A stretch of DNA of 64,000 nt from Pectinophora gossypiella (GCF_024362695.1 NC_065426.1:11066236-11130235); one strand, 5' to 3'. Counted from the stretch's first letter, positions 10,033-21,828 are shown. Numbers and translations are program-made. The notes: generated from the sequence alone by a model not told the origin.

Positions 10033-10279
10033 AAGGTCTCTCAGCAGTTAATTAAGTCTCGACTGGGGAACTGCAAATAACACAGACAGTCTCTGGTTAT
10101 ATCAAATTGTGTCACTTTGAACGTGGCGAGGGCCGGAGACTGTTTTCTTACATTATTCTTGCTAATTAAACGCCTTAAATGGAGGTTTACTTAAATTAAA
10201 GTGTTAATGGCACATGTGTCTGGGATTTAAATTTATTTTATACACTATTCTGTTTCATAATATTATATATATACGGATA

Positions 10280-10385
10280 TACAAGCGGGGAGCACCAGTT
10301 TGAACCCCAGTACCCGACTTGCGCCAATGTGTTGTTAATTTAAGAGAAAGCTAGGTGAGGCGATGGATGTAGGTATCTCTGACTA
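10280..10385 (+). mobile_element. SINE-D, internally deleted
   Basis: The head part (GGGGAGCACCAGTTTGAACC, CCAGTACCCGAC) is joined to a shortened tail (GAGAAAGCTAGGTGAGGCG, ATCTCTGACTACTC). The middle is missing. Confidence 0.55.
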
Positions 10386-10509
10386 CTCTGTTGTTATATT
10401 CGATCGACCTTACTCGAATACATTTTTTATTCACTCCTACTGAGGTAGGCATTACGAGCGTCCTTCGGAAAAAGCTTCTGAAGGCACATGTTACTAGAGA
10501 TACTAGAGA

Positions 10510-10600
10510 TACTTATGTCAGGGGCCTTTGGCGACTCAATAGTAACCCTGACACCAGGGTTGATGGGGTTGGTAATCCACTTCACAACCGATAGAAGACG
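10510..10600 (+). mobile_element. SINE-A 3'-half fragment
   Basis: Begins ATGTCAGGGGCCTTTGGCG, continues AACCCTGACACCAGGGTTGA and ends at an AGAAGACGAG tail. The tRNA head is missing. Confidence 0.75.
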
Positions 10601-11217
10601 AGCGTAAATTTTAATGCTTCCAAACTGGTCATTATTCCACATTATGTGCGGTTATTTACTCTGCTCACCCCCTAAATGCCGCAATAGATGACTATCTACA
10701 TAGCTGCAGTGTATATATCCAGAGTACAGGGAGTGCGGTGTGGCGGCGGCTTTACTCGCAAATCTAATTAGCTGGCAGTTTGTAGTGGCGGCGGGAGCAC
10801 AGGGGGAGGGGCTGAGAGGGCACCGGAGAGGAGGCTTGACAGATATTGTACTTAACACAGATATACTTTATTGCTGACTACGGGTTATTTTTGTGTGACA
10901 ACTGTGGGATAATGAAATAACTCGGGATATTTTTTAAATGTCTTTACACACACCTTATATTAAAACCAAATCCTCTCACCCGACCGACATCGCACCGTCG
11001 ACTCCCCTTCTTACTTTTTAAAATTGCCTTACGTCCCATTCATCAACCATCCTCCTTTCATACCATAAACAATCAAATTCCCATTCATTATCCTTACATA
11101 GCATTCTCACTTTCCTACATAACAGTATCAGAAAAATAACCGTATCTGGAATTCAAGATATTATAATAATTTAAAGAACATCAACATAATTAAAACATAC
11201 TTATAATAACGTGTTTA
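10601..11217. other. Nothing recognised
   Basis: A GC-richer patch at 10730-10840 contains no credible exon. No repeat or gene could be assigned. Confidence 0.5.
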
Positions 11218-11350
11218 AAGCAGGATATCATCCCGTCATCCCGTGATCATGGCACTTGCAACAGTGTCGAAATATCGGGAGTCTCATATCCCCATTTAAA
11301 CGCGGTAAGAACCCGTTATTGTGTGTTTTAATTATGATAATAACCGCGTA
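11218..11350 (+). repeat. Interspersed repeat O, copy 1
   Basis: Contains CCCGTGATCATGGCACTTGC, GGGAGTCTCATATCCCC, GCGGTAAGAACCCGTTATT and AATAACCGCGTAAACTTAAA. The same blocks occur at 30177, 38920 (reverse), 39180 and 61665. The last two blocks are partly complementary and could pair. Class unknown; possibly a MITE or LINE end. Confidence 0.6.
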
Positions 11351-11732
11351 AACTTAAAACAACATTATTCCGACTATTCTGTTCTATTAAAATTATCATT
11401 GACGTTTAATTAGAAACAGCGATTTAGACTGATAATGAGCAGTAGTACTTACAGAGAGAAAGTTTAATCGTCCAGACCATGAGAATTGAGAATTGTTTCG
11501 ATCTAAATATTATCATCATTAAGCCGACGCGACGCCAAAAATGTTTTTTTTTTTCGATTTAATTTTCTCTAAGTGAGTGCTATACAAAAACAAAAATCCT
11601 TAGATCTGACAAATCGAAGGCTTCTTCTTGTCGACAAAATAATAATGATGTTATATTTAGAAAGTTTAGAGTCAACAATAATTTGCTTTAAACTAACTCC
11701 TTCATCTATCGTGTATCGTGTGTCTTCTAACT

Positions 11733-11880
11733 TCAACAACCCTGGTGTCAGGGTTAGTATAGAGCCGCCAAAGGCCTCTGACATGACTAATGTAACTTAG
11801 TCTGGGACAATCCTGTTATCCGCCTGGAATGTCCTGACCAAACCAGGATTCACAAAGTGATTTTTGTAATATGTCATTAT
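11733..11880 (-). mobile_element. SINE-A fragment with deletion
   Basis: Reverse orientation: AACCCTGGTGTCAGGGTTAG, GCCGCCAAAGGCC, then a jump to GTCCTGACCAAACCAGGATT and TTTTTGTAATATGTC. Core and head are missing. Confidence 0.7.
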
Positions 11881-11899
11881 GTAGGTAATAAACTTTTTA

Positions 11900-12120
11900 A
11901 TAAAAATAAATAAATAAAAATAAAATAAAATACATTTATTTCAAGCAACATAAGGCTCATATACAATACTTTTGACACAATACAGTAAAAATAAAAATAA
12001 AAGAAAAACACAATGAAATGACAATTAAATGATATAATATACAATGAAAATAAACTAAAATAAAATTAAAATGAAATACACTAACATAATAATTATCTAA
12101 CCAATACCAGTTTTTACATG
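11900..12120 (-). repeat. A-rich tract, probable LINE tail
   Basis: AAATAAAAATAAAATAAAAT followed by ACATTTATTTCAAGCAACAT on the + strand looks like the reverse of a LINE 3' end with a degenerate tail. No coding part was identified. Confidence 0.4.
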
Positions 12121-12960
12121 CCTGTCGTTTTTACATGTCTGTTTTAAGATTTTTCAAAATGGCGCATGCGTGGTTTTCATTAAAAAGCGATGATAATGTA
12201 AAAATAAATTTTCTTCTGGTAATTTGTATCTCTGCTTACCCTATTAGGGGTTACGGGCGTGAGTGTTCTGTGCCTCTCTGTATTTATATTTCTCCCCCAA
12301 TATGAACTGCCAAACTTTCTCATTAGCAATACACGATTTAATTCCAAATCCTGACTTGTTCAAACAGTGGAAATCTCCCCCACACAACGTATTGAGTAAC
12401 CCGATACTGTATCATTGCGCAAAATTGCCCATTTCCAACCAACCCACAATTTTGGCCACGTGTTTCGAAATTACCAAATAAAGATGACCTCTCATATATT
12501 CTTTAAACTATAGCTTCTAGAGCTCTTATTATACTAGATAAGTAATAAGCTGGCCACGTGACATCGACCAGTTTTGCTAGAGCTATGCTCTCCTAGTAAC
12601 TATGTTCGAATTTTATACTTCTATAAAGGTCTTTAAAAGTTGGCTTTCAAAATAGTTACGTGACTAAGACCAGTTTTTCAAGAACTCTGAAGTTTGTGTT
12701 TAATTTGTGAATTTGTTAGAATGTAATGGTAAGTCCAGGGTCAAAATATGCTGGTCGTGGTAATAAGCCCTGTTTGTATTTGACTTGAGCCATTCTAATG
12801 AGAAGGGCTGTCACTGCATGTGAAGTATTAAGTGAAAGTTACTGTAAATTAACTTGTTAGTTGCTAGTTTGTGGGGTGTGTTTAGTCGGGGTCTTGCGCA
12901 TTGTTTGAACTATATTTGATAGTGGATTTATTATTACTTAAAGACTAAACTGATACTAGT
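12121..12960. other. Nothing recognised
   Basis: 840 bases without a repeat match or an exon-like frame. 12235-12275 faintly resembles a SINE-J end (TTAGGGGTTACGGGCGTGAG). Confidence 0.45.
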
Positions 12961-13210
12961 CACTGTGGGCCTGTGGTTCATCAGCTTGCTTCTCAAACGA
13001 CGATCACCGGTTCGAACCCCGGTACCGGACTAACAGAAATGACCCATTAGTTTATATCCCAAGTGCAGTTTTCACTAACACAGTTGGCTCGACCATTATA
13101 GACAGCGATACGGCTCACCACCTATCACGTGGGTCTAACAGAAAGCTCGGTGAGGTGTGGATACTTAGTTCATCTTTAGGTAGATGTACCTCTGCCTACC
13201 TGCCTGCCTT
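12961..13210 (+). mobile_element. SINE-D copy, full length
   Basis: Head with TGTGGTTCATCAGCTTGCTT and B box GGTTCGAACCC, then TCACTAACACAGTTGGCTCG, GACAGCGATACGGCTCACCA, CTAACAGAAAGCTCGGTGAG and the tail with GATGTACCTCTGCCTACC. Followed 84 bases later by an inverted copy. Confidence 0.85.
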
Positions 13211-13293
13211 ATGTTGTAATACGCCACTTGCATGTCTCATGCGCATGGTCGCGGCACATAATATCCCTACAATATAACGTAATGACAAGACTG

Positions 13294-13408
13294 ACAATTG
13301 GGGTAGTCAGATGTACTTCCATCGGAAGATGAACTAAGTACCTACACCACACCGAGCTTTCTGTTAGACCGTCATAATAGGTGGTGAGCCGTATCGCCGT
13401 CTATCTTG
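13294..13408 (-). mobile_element. SINE-D 3'-half, inverted relative to neighbour
   Basis: AATTGGGGTAGTCAGATGTA, CACACCGAGCTTTCTGTTAG and GTGGTGAGCCGTATCGCCGT are the reverse of the SINE-D tail. Together with 12961-13210 it forms long complementary arms. Confidence 0.8.
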
Positions 13409-13419
13409 GATCTTGGTGG

Positions 13420-13596
13420 CGAAGTGTTTATAGAGCAAACCCCACCACGCTGCTTCACTGCGGGTTGGAAAAGAAAAACAAAGTCCCATTCCAATTTCAA
13501 ATATTCCAAACGTTACCTGAACTTTTGCCGACCAGGAATCGAACCCTGGACCCGTGGTTTGCTGGTCACAGTACACCATTACATCACAGGGGCTGT
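13420..13596 (-). mobile_element. Another tRNA-headed SINE, partial
   Basis: On the - strand the right end begins GACAGCCCCTGTGATGTAAT, with an A-box-like TGATGTAATGG (one mismatch) and an exact B box GGTTCGATTCC 35-40 bases on. The body is not shared with SINE-A to -D. Its single copy here makes the class uncertain. Confidence 0.55.
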
Positions 13597-14897
13597 CAAC
13601 ATTTTTACCCAAATATTACCATTCATGAATATTTTCCCGCGCCCCCAACGACGCAATTTGTTTGCGAATAAACACTCCGGCCTCTATTGAATAGCTATTA
13701 CTCAGTTATTAGGGATCCGTGGGCAAAGGGGTCCATCTGACCCTTTTGCTATTTGTATTTCTCATAAAATGGAATCAGCAATTAATGAATCAATAGGCTA
13801 GTTTCCAACTAATCAAATCAGTTACTTTTTACTTAACTTTAAAACACGAAATTACTGTGAAATTTGTATGAAAATGCATACTGTGACGTCATAGGAAACG
13901 TCATAAAATGTTGGACTTATTATTACATTTTTCTTGATGAAAATTCATAAAAAGAAAATGTTTTTTCGTCAGTTTTACATCTGTCTTTATTTAGTAAACA
14001 GAATTTCATAATTTATCTTTGACCTAGGAAACTACCTAATTCTTGACAGTTAACAAAGTTTTGAAATGTAGGTTTGTCAACAATGAATTATAAAGAATTA
14101 CCCTAAGTACCTAAATTATTCATGTAAATAGTTGTGGTATAATAATAAAACAAAATAGTGAATAATAAAACGCAATAATAATGGTTTTTAACGACTATTG
14201 ATTTATTTTACAATACAATACAAATTGTACTTTACCTATGGAATGTCAAATTCACACAATAATAGTAATATATACAATAATTTGTATTGTATTAACGCAG
14301 GGTAATTATTATTGTAAACCAAGAATTAATATTTCCAGAGAGAGAGGCAGCAATTTTTTCCAGGCTTGATTTTATTTACCTATCCGAATAAAAAAGATAA
14401 TGTAGAAAAAAATCGATTGAATTTTAAGACCAGTGCTTCGGGACCCTATTATCTCGAGAGTAAGTCACACTTGCCCATTTTATTTTTTCACCTAATGAGT
14501 TGTGGGCTCAGTAATAGCAGTAGTAACAATACATTGTATATTCGACTCCGATCAGCCGCACAACGCAAAACGCGTCGCGGCGCGCGGCACGGCGTTGTGG
14601 CACGTTTCTTGTGTATTGTTACGTTTTAATTTACCGCGCGGACGCGGTTTCATAATTGTTACTTATTTGGAACGAGAAGTTAATAGTTTTGGGAATAGGT
14701 TTCTATGTTTTTGTATTGTTGGTTCGGTGTAGATCGGATGTAGGGTTGCTACTCAAACTATACATATAAAAATATGGCCCTTTTCATACCGGATTATCAC
14801 TTAGAAATAAAGGAAGAGAAACATTCTGGTCAATATGTCATTTAATGGCGTTTTAATGTAGATTTAGTGTCCCTAATGTGGCTCTTCTGAAAGACCA
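13597..14897. other. No gene; CpG-rich patch at 14555-14650
   Basis: Mostly AT-rich. 13884-13891 is an exact TGACGTCA. 14555-14650 has many CpGs (CGCGTCGCGGCGCGCGGCAC) in a CpG-poor neighbourhood, which may mark a regulatory element. No exon with both splice sites was found. Confidence 0.4.
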
Positions 14898-15058
14898 GTG
14901 GGGTTAAAAAAGGCCACAACGAAGCAATTCATCTAAAAAAGCAATATTGCTATTTGAAATTTGTTTGCATTGCGCACTAACATTTATATGCGCAAATGTC
15001 AAATTGCAATATTGCTTTTTTAGATGAAGAGATTTGAAGTAGCCTTATCAACCCTATT
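14898..15058. mobile_element. MITE-K, best-preserved copy
   Basis: Left end GGGTTAAAAAAGGCCACAAC with AGCAATTCATCTAAAAAAGC and AATATTGCTATTTGAAATTT; right end GCGCAAATGTCAAATTGCAA, TATTGCTTTTTTAGATGAAG and a CTTATCAACCC terminus. The two halves are near-complementary for about 60 bases, giving a hairpin. No coding capacity. Confidence 0.75.
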
Positions 15059-16934
15059 TATTTATATATATTATTCTGTTCTTTATTTATTTATATATTA
15101 AACTGCCACATGGTTTACATTACATTTGCCTAATTCTAATTGTTGCGAACTCTTCGTAGGTTTTGTAATCTTTTTATATTATTATGTTTTTTATATTTAT
15201 TCTTTTTTGACGTTTTGTATGTTGATTTTGTTTTACTTCTTGTCGTTGGCTCTTTTTGGTGACTGGTGAAAATATATTAAATAATTCTCAAAACTAAGTA
15301 TCTGTTGTTCCTTCATTTCATTTAGTTATACAGTCCATTTCTTATTCATCAGCTACCACCGTAGCTCACACTAATCTTAAAATAAAAAGGTCTGATGTAG
15401 ACCCTGTGGTCTACACGTCGTTACTGTTAACGACGTGCATAACAGGAACTATTATACATTTTGGTGCTAAATTTAAAAAAAATTAAAGGTCTTTTGATGA
15501 TGATTAATTGTCTCTACGGTGGCTGTTCTGGAAGAGCTGTACTGTACGAGCTATTTTGGATTAAACAGCAATTACTTATTGATTTGATTTAAAACGTCGA
15601 AGTGATTGATTTCTGCAGAATTTCGCAATATAAAAAAGCACCTGCATCGCAGATACGTCAGTAATCACCGTGCGATACAATCAGTTACCCACGGACACGT
15701 TGTGGCCATTTACTAATTGAATTGTTGCAGGTACACTGACTGACTACTAGACATTTTATTTATTTATTTATTAGCTAAGATGTAAAAAAGTAACAGACAG
15801 ATAAAAAATACTTTCTCATTTTTATTATTAGTACAGTAGAGTAGCTTATTTATTTATTTAAATAGGTATACCAACAGTACGGTCACGCTCACGAGTTCTA
15901 ATATGTATACATTTTGAAACCATATCACTTTTTTTTGACATATTAAACCGTAAGTCTCTTCTTATCTAATTAAATGTCAAATTATGATAGTGCGACAGGG
16001 TTCTAAAGTGGGTACATGATATTGCTTATGACTGTACACATATTGTAAAGTTATGAAATTCAAATCTTGAAACAAATTTTTGTATACGTGCCCCAATCTG
16101 TAGGTACACACGATATTCACAATATCAATAACAAAACGTATAATTATATAATATATCTAGGTATTATTATATAAGTTTAAATAAATATGTATAAAATTTA
16201 TACAAAAAATATATTTATTCTAAATGCCTTGCTTTACCTTATGTACTAAACATGATTATAATTATTAAAAGTTTGATTAGTCTTAGAATAGATTAATCTT
16301 TAAAAATAGAAAGAAATTATTTAATATTAGAGGACGCCACAGTGGCAACACAAAAAATACTAGTTATACAAAATACCTTATTGCTTGAAAATAATTTGAC
16401 TGACGTTAAACTAGACATACTTATATACTTTTTAAACACAGATTAAAAGGAACTCTTTGTTTGACCAAATTATTCATAATATTAATTAAGTGTCTAGTAG
16501 TTAGTCATTCATTTGTCGTAACTGACATACAATCTACATAATGTCATTTTTTGTAACGATTTAATCATCGCCATAAAACGATATTCAATTGAATGTAAAT
16601 TAATTTGAAAATTGTTTCTATTTTGATTGAATCATCCGGTGACGTGGCTTTTGCGAGCCGATTCAACCGATTGAACGATGCAACCGCGTTCAATCGCCAA
16701 TTGTTATTTACAAACCAATTATTATGACGACGTATTTAATGTATTAAACCTTTATTATACAACTTGGTTTAATCAAACAGATTAATTTCAATTTTGTGAT
16801 TCAATAATCGAAAATTTAATTTATAGATCGTGTCGAATTCTATTTTTATTAAAAGTAATTTTAATGTGCGGACCCTGTGAAAAGGGGATATCGCTATGGA
16901 GATGATGACTTTTAATGAGTATTGCGTACAATAC
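15059..16934. other. Long stretch, nothing recognised
   Basis: About 1.9 kb of AT-rich DNA with TTTA-type simple repeats (15060-15100, 15755-15860). No exon, no SINE and no LINE coding end could be supported. Confidence 0.5.
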
Positions 16935-17345
16935 ATAAATAAATTCACGTCGCAATCCCTAATGGGGTGGGCAGAGCCACAAGTAATCAGAAGACAATTG
17001 ACGATATAGATCGAAAATTTCGCATGGAGAGGATGAGCGTTGTCAGGTGAATTACCAACCTCATCAACCCTAGTGGCAGAGTTATAATTGAGTCGCCAAG
17101 GGCTCCTGACATGGCTCATGTAACAATTACTCACTTACATTAGTAAGTAGTACCGAGACCAACGGCTTAACGTGCCTTCAGAAGCACGGAACATCTTACT
17201 TTCGGACAATCGGGTGATCAGCCTGTAATGTCCTGACGAAAGTACGGCTTACAAAGTGATTTTTGTGGTATGTCCTAACAGGGATTCGAACCCGGGACCT
17301 CCGCATCGTGAGCCCAACGCTCAACCACTGGACCACAGAGGCCGT
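16935..17345 (-). mobile_element. SINE-J end followed by SINE-A copy
   Basis: 16935-16995 is a SINE-J end (AATTCACGTCGCAATCCCTA, ATGGGGTGGGCAGAGCCACA). 17036-17345 is a reverse SINE-A: AATTACCAACCTCATCAACC, core CAACGGCTTAACGTGCC, and at the right the tRNA head with TGGTCCAGTGG and a B box on the - strand. Confidence 0.8.
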
Positions 17346-17861
17346 CCACTTAATGAACAAAGCCGACATTATCACTATTTAAAAGGGATACCTTCCAGTC
17401 GTCTTCCTTTCCAAATCACACTTCAACATTCACAGCCTGTGGCGGGGTGAGCCTATCCCATCCCTTCTTCATCCCTCACGTAGTCAAATTACGTTTATAT
17501 TGTGTGGGGTCATCCGTCAGTCGTTGCGCGGACAGGCGTGTGCGCATGCGCGCTCTACGCAACGCGCAAATAAACAAGACGTTATTAAGTAGTGCGCAAA
17601 CAAGGGGTGGGAAATACAGGGTTGGCAGGCGAAAGATAGAGCAGGAATTGAAGATTCGAGAAAAAAGAATTATATTACATTTACTCCGCAAATAATTTGA
17701 TTTATTGTACTTACTGATAAAAGAAATACGGACGTTTCTACTCATTTACGTTTCTTCATTTTGTCCTACATTTACAATCATAAACTATCCATTTATACCT
17801 ATAAAAGAAAGTAGATAAATATTTCTGTTACCTTATCACGCTTAAACCGCTGAATTGACTT
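17346..17861. other. Gene-free; CpG-rich island-like patch
   Basis: 17505-17620 is notably CpG-rich (GTCGTTGCGCGGACAGGCG, TGCGCATGCGCGCTCTACGC). The open frames on both strands lack any family signature. Could be a regulatory element; no transcript evidence is visible. Confidence 0.35.
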
Positions 17862-17950
17862 AGATTATACAACACAATACAAAAACAGTTTATTGCACAT
17901 ATAAAGACAACCACAATCGGCGGCCTTATAGCTAAATATCAATTTCTTCC
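17862..17950 (-). mobile_element. LINE-N 3' end
   Basis: TTTATTGCACATATAAAGAC, then AATCGGCGGCCTTATAGCTA and AATTTCTTCCACGCAA: the reverse of the LINE-N terminus seen at 37783, 49295 and 49565. Confidence 0.65.
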
Positions 17951-18485
17951 ACGCAAACTAAAATATTAGAGTCGGGGGCGACGATGCAACACAGGTATAA
18001 GTAAATAAAGCAATAGGGTAGCATAAAACGGTTTATATAAAACATAATTAAACCATAAACAAACATAGTGCCTACATAAAAATTACATACATAAATGATA
18101 AAGATATATGATAGAGAGAGACAAATCATATCTAGTAGGTACGGAGATATATTGAGACCTAAAGAAGAACTTAGCATAGTATTTATCCTTAACGGAATTA
18201 AAATGGCGGGCGGAAGCTATTGTAGTAATAAGAATTAATAGGCATTGGAGCGAATGAAATTTAATATCGTACAAAATCGCAGGAGTTTATATGGCTGTAT
18301 GGCTATATTCCCTTGCCTACTCTTACAGGAAAAATCGGAATATAAAATAAAAATGAAAAATCTGCTTTGTCTCTTGAGTAGGTAAAATGCAGTTTTCCCC
18401 GTCTTTACGCACTGTTTTAAAAAAAAGCTTCTTTTTCGTGGTAGACAAGCGAAAAGGTCATCCCCGTCCTGTAATAATAATAATA
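17951..18485. other. Nothing recognised
   Basis: AT-rich; open frames on the - strand lack coding character. No repeats shared within the window. Confidence 0.5.
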
Positions 18486-18645
18486 TAAGCTCACGGCTAT
18501 ATACCAATTGGGGTAGTCAGAGGAACATCCATTGCAAAATCGACTAAGTGCCCACACCTCACCAAGCTTTCTGTTCGACCAACGTGATAGGTGAGCCGTA
18601 TCGCCGTCTGTAATGGTCGAGCCAGCTGTGTTAGTGAAAGTCCTG
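18486..18645 (-). mobile_element. SINE-D 3'-half
   Basis: TAAGCTCACGGCTATATACC, AATTGGGGTAGTCAGAGG, ACCTCACCAAGCTTTCTGTT and GTGAGCCGTATCGCCGTCTG, ending at CAGCTGTGTTAGTGAAAG. The tRNA head is absent. Confidence 0.8.
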
Positions 18646-19340
18646 GAAAGGTGTAAAACTTCAACAAAATAACAGTCCCGAGTACCATCCAGCTGTAGGT
18701 ATCGATTCCTCGATACCTTTTATTTACACTACAAACGCGATTCGTTCCCTCTCTCAACACAAACTCGACCTTCCAAGAAAAACGAGACCCAAATACAATT
18801 TACCCATAAGTGCGGGAGGGACCGAAGATACGGCCATCTTAGATGCAGCCTGTGTACCAAAACTTAGCCAATATCACGACTTTCTCACTTTAAAAATGCC
18901 GTATAAACCGAACAATTGACGATAAGAAAGCGGCTTTATTCAAGTGTTCATTGGTTCGATTTTGCGGTGTGGCATAGTGAAGTTAATAATGTTTGTCAAG
19001 GGAGGGGCGTAGGTTCGGTTCTGGCGGTGACGGGTCGCGGTGTGTTAGTGATGTAATATAATAAGCCCTATTAGTCGACTGCCGATTGTAGTAAAATACA
19101 GTTTTCTTCAACATAAAGGTTATTATTTCGTCAGCTGGGCTGTCGTACCTACTGTTACGGGTAATTACGGGCTGTTTGTGATGTTGTTTGAAGATGACAG
19201 AGATAGAGAGAGTGAGCGACAGGGAAGTAAGTTGTGCCAGTTTTTTTACAGTACGGTCATGAGCATTGTTTTAGTACATATCACATTAACCCAATTGACA
19301 AATTGAATCCTAGATTCTCTCGTTGTGCCGTCAATGATAG
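18646..19340. other. Nothing recognised
   Basis: No repeat or exon could be supported in these 700 bases. Confidence 0.5.
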
Positions 19341-19664
19341 ATCTCAACAACCCTGGTGTCAGGGTACATTTTAAATTTGTCAGATAATATATGTAAAGCT
19401 CATGTGAAGCTTACTTTATGTAAAAAAGCTAATTATAAGATTAATAATTACCTAAATGATAAAAATGTCTGTGTTCCTCTAGTTATTAAATAACTTGTAA
19501 TGTATATCCTCGTTGGTTTTTAAAAGATGTGTTGCAGTTTCTTGTCATTTCTTCTCCTCAGCCATAACACCTTGCGAAATGACGTGAATTCAAAAATGTT
19601 ACATTGACTTTCAAGAAGTTTATCCATGATAATTACGTTAAATAAATGATTCTGATTTCTATTC
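19341..19664 (+). mobile_element. SINE-A scrap joined to LINE-E 3' end
   Basis: 19341-19362 is a SINE-A piece (AACCCTGGTGTCAGGGT). From 19363 the sequence is LINE-E: ATTTTAAATTTGTCAGA, AAAGCTCATGTGAAGCTTAC, TTATGTAAAAAAGCTAATTA and the 3' UTR ending AATAAATGATTCTGATTTCT. The junction is sharp. Confidence 0.7.
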
Positions 19665-19860
19665 AAACCGTCAAAAGCCCTACTTAACGTGGCTCCAAAG
19701 CTCCGATCATCTTTCTTTCGGACAATCGGGCGATCAGCCTGTAATGTTTTACCCAAACTATGAGATCACAAAGTGCTTTTATGAATTATGTCTGTAATAC
19801 CGAGAATAGAACTCGAGACCTTCAGATCGAGAGACATTTCGTAACTAAAATGTAGAGAAG
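19665..19860 (-). mobile_element. Decayed SINE-A copy
   Basis: Recognisable but mutated: TTTCGGACAATCGGGCGATC, AGCCTGTAATGTTTTACCCA, GATCACAAAGTGCTTTTATG and a damaged head (GAACTCGAGACC). Clearly older than the neighbouring SINE-A copies. Confidence 0.6.
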
Positions 19861-20625
19861 GTCATCGTGAATTAAAAAAAAGTACAATTCTATACTTCTG
19901 ACCTACCTTTATAATAACCCTTGTGTTGATAATCCCACACAATAGAACAAGAAGTCGCGAACCTTAGTACCTCAATTATTCACAAATCACTCATCAAAAC
20001 AATGCGATAGAATAAACGATATATCTCTGACGTCAGAGATAACGCGATGAGCCGCGTCGGCCATTGGTCGTGGGGTCAACCAATCAGCACGCAAGCACTT
20101 TCGAGTGCTGATAATTACATTATACGATGGACAATATCTACTGTTTGAGTAAACAGTAATTGAGGAAACATTATTAATAATTGAAGGGTATTGGGTAAAT
20201 GATGTTTCTATATTTCCTCCCCCCGGTTACCGCGGAACCCAGTTTAGGAATCGCTGTTAAGCCACACGGAGTACGTCTGTGGTTTCTGTCGTTGCGTTTT
20301 ATTTCGTGTGTGCCTGCCTACCTCGGTGGGACGTCTGACTGTTATTAATTGTGACAGCACACGTCACCGGAGCGCCACAGCCGCGGACCAGACACAAATA
20401 ACACAAATAGAAAATACGAAGCATGTAGCCAGCCGGGCTATTGTCTAAATATAAAACATGTAGGTAACCTCTACTCATGTTACTGGTATAATTTAAGGTT
20501 GACTTAAATTTCGGCAAACAGTAAATTAAATAATTCAATTTATTTTATTTTTTTTACAAGTGTTTTAAATATATCCGCAATCCAATGCAAGCTGAGCTTA
20601 AGTTACGTTGATTTAAACATACTGG
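19861..20625. promoter_or_regulatory. Promoter/enhancer-like patch at 20023-20120
   Basis: An 18-bp perfect palindrome, ATCTCTGACGTCAGAGAT (20023-20040), has a CRE at its centre. Within 70 bases downstream lie an inverted CCAAT box (CCATTGG), a direct one (CCAATCA), and an AGCACTTTCGAGTGCT inverted repeat. No exon is visible next to it, so the target is unknown. The flanks hold nothing recognised. Confidence 0.35.
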
Positions 20626-20948
20626 CTTCTTCTTCTTATCGTGTGGGTGGTGAGGTGGAATGGAATACCAGCCTCATCAACCCTGGTATCTATTGTTATG
20701 GTTGAGCCGCCAAAGGCCCCTGATTGTTCATGTAACTACTACTCACTTACATCAGTATATAGTAACCGGGCCAACGGCATAACGTGCCTTCCGAAGTACG
20801 GATCATCTTTCGGACAATCAGGTGATCAGCCTGTAATATCCTAACCAAACTAGGGATCATAAAGTGATTTTTGTATGTCCCCACCGGGATTCAAACCCGC
20901 TGCCTCCGGATCGTGAGTCCAACGCTCAACGACAGGAACACAGAGGCT
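20626..20948 (-). mobile_element. SINE-A copy, near full length
   Basis: TTCTTCTTCTTATCGTGTGG (the AAG tail reversed), CTCATCAACCCTGGTATC, core CCAACGGCATAACGTGCC and a mutated head (B box region GGTTTGAATCC on the - strand). Confidence 0.85.
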
Positions 20949-21509
20949 CTCTATACTCTTTTGAGAATACATGCGCGATGCTATGTATGTACGTATGTTA
21001 AGAACAAATTGATGTAATTCTTATTTCAAATTGAAAACGGAAAATTAAAAACATTTTTGATTATCTTCGACTACTTTATATTTCTAGATTAACATTATAC
21101 ATATAATGAATAAAAATACAAATATTTACACAACAGTTAAATAATACCAAATTAACTGACATTCAAAATAAAACAACCGAAACACGATCTGTCAATTTTG
21201 CCGCCAAATCCGATTGTCAGTAAAACGCTTAAAAGGGGACGAAGGGGGATCCCCCCGTCCCGCGTGCCCCCTTCTCGCTCCCCCTCCCCCTTCTGTGTAT
21301 CGTCGTGTTTCCGATCTAATAACATTGCAGCATCAGAATACAGGATCTTGATTCGTGGAATGGAGTCAAATCTACTCAGCCATAATATTTCCTACGTCGG
21401 GACCATTATTGGAGATCTCTGTCCTTGACGCCTCATTATGCTTCAGGTGACTGTTAGGTATTTTCGTGTTGATAGCGATATTACTTTAGGAAATTTGACT
21501 CAATACAAA
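20949..21509. other. Nothing recognised; C-rich patch
   Basis: 21240-21300 is C-rich (GATCCCCCCGTCCCGCGTGC). No gene or repeat was assigned. Confidence 0.45.
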
Positions 21510-21645
21510 ATTCAAATTCAAAAATATCTTTATTCAGTAGGTAACATAGTTACACTCATCCGCCTAAAACTACTGCAGCTTCTCACAACCTGTATAGCCG
21601 GGGAAAAGAAGCTGCAAGAAAAACCTCGGCACAGGGCTCTAAACG
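21510..21645 (-). mobile_element. LINE-T 3'-end fragment
   Basis: AAATTCAAAAATATCTTTATTCAG-like tail, then CTCATCCGCCTAAAACTACT, GCAGCTTCTCACAACCTGTA and TAGCCGGGGAAAAGAAGCTG. The same is found at 7838 (+) and, decayed, at 53628. Confidence 0.6.
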
Positions 21646-21817
21646 TTCTTTAAAAAAAAATATATTGGTAAACAATTGAGTAATTTAGCTGCCTACTATA
21701 AGTTCTTAGACAGTTAATCCCATGCATTCATATCTTCTAAATAATCACTAACTTTATAATAACCTTTTTTGTAAAGTTTTTGTTTAACTACTGTCTTAAA
21801 ACAGTTGACTTGTCGTC

Positions 21818-21825
21818 GTGGTGAG

Positions 21826-21828
<3 letters not shown>
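21818..21828 (+). repeat. Target-site duplication of Jockey LINE, left copy
   Basis: GTGGTGAGAGG, exactly repeated at 26046-26056 on the other side of the LINE. It marks the insertion boundaries. Confidence 0.85.

Noticed and set aside
16769..17134. 121-residue - strand open frame
   Set aside because: Covers a SINE-J end and a SINE-A copy; similar peptides appear at other copies of the same repeats.
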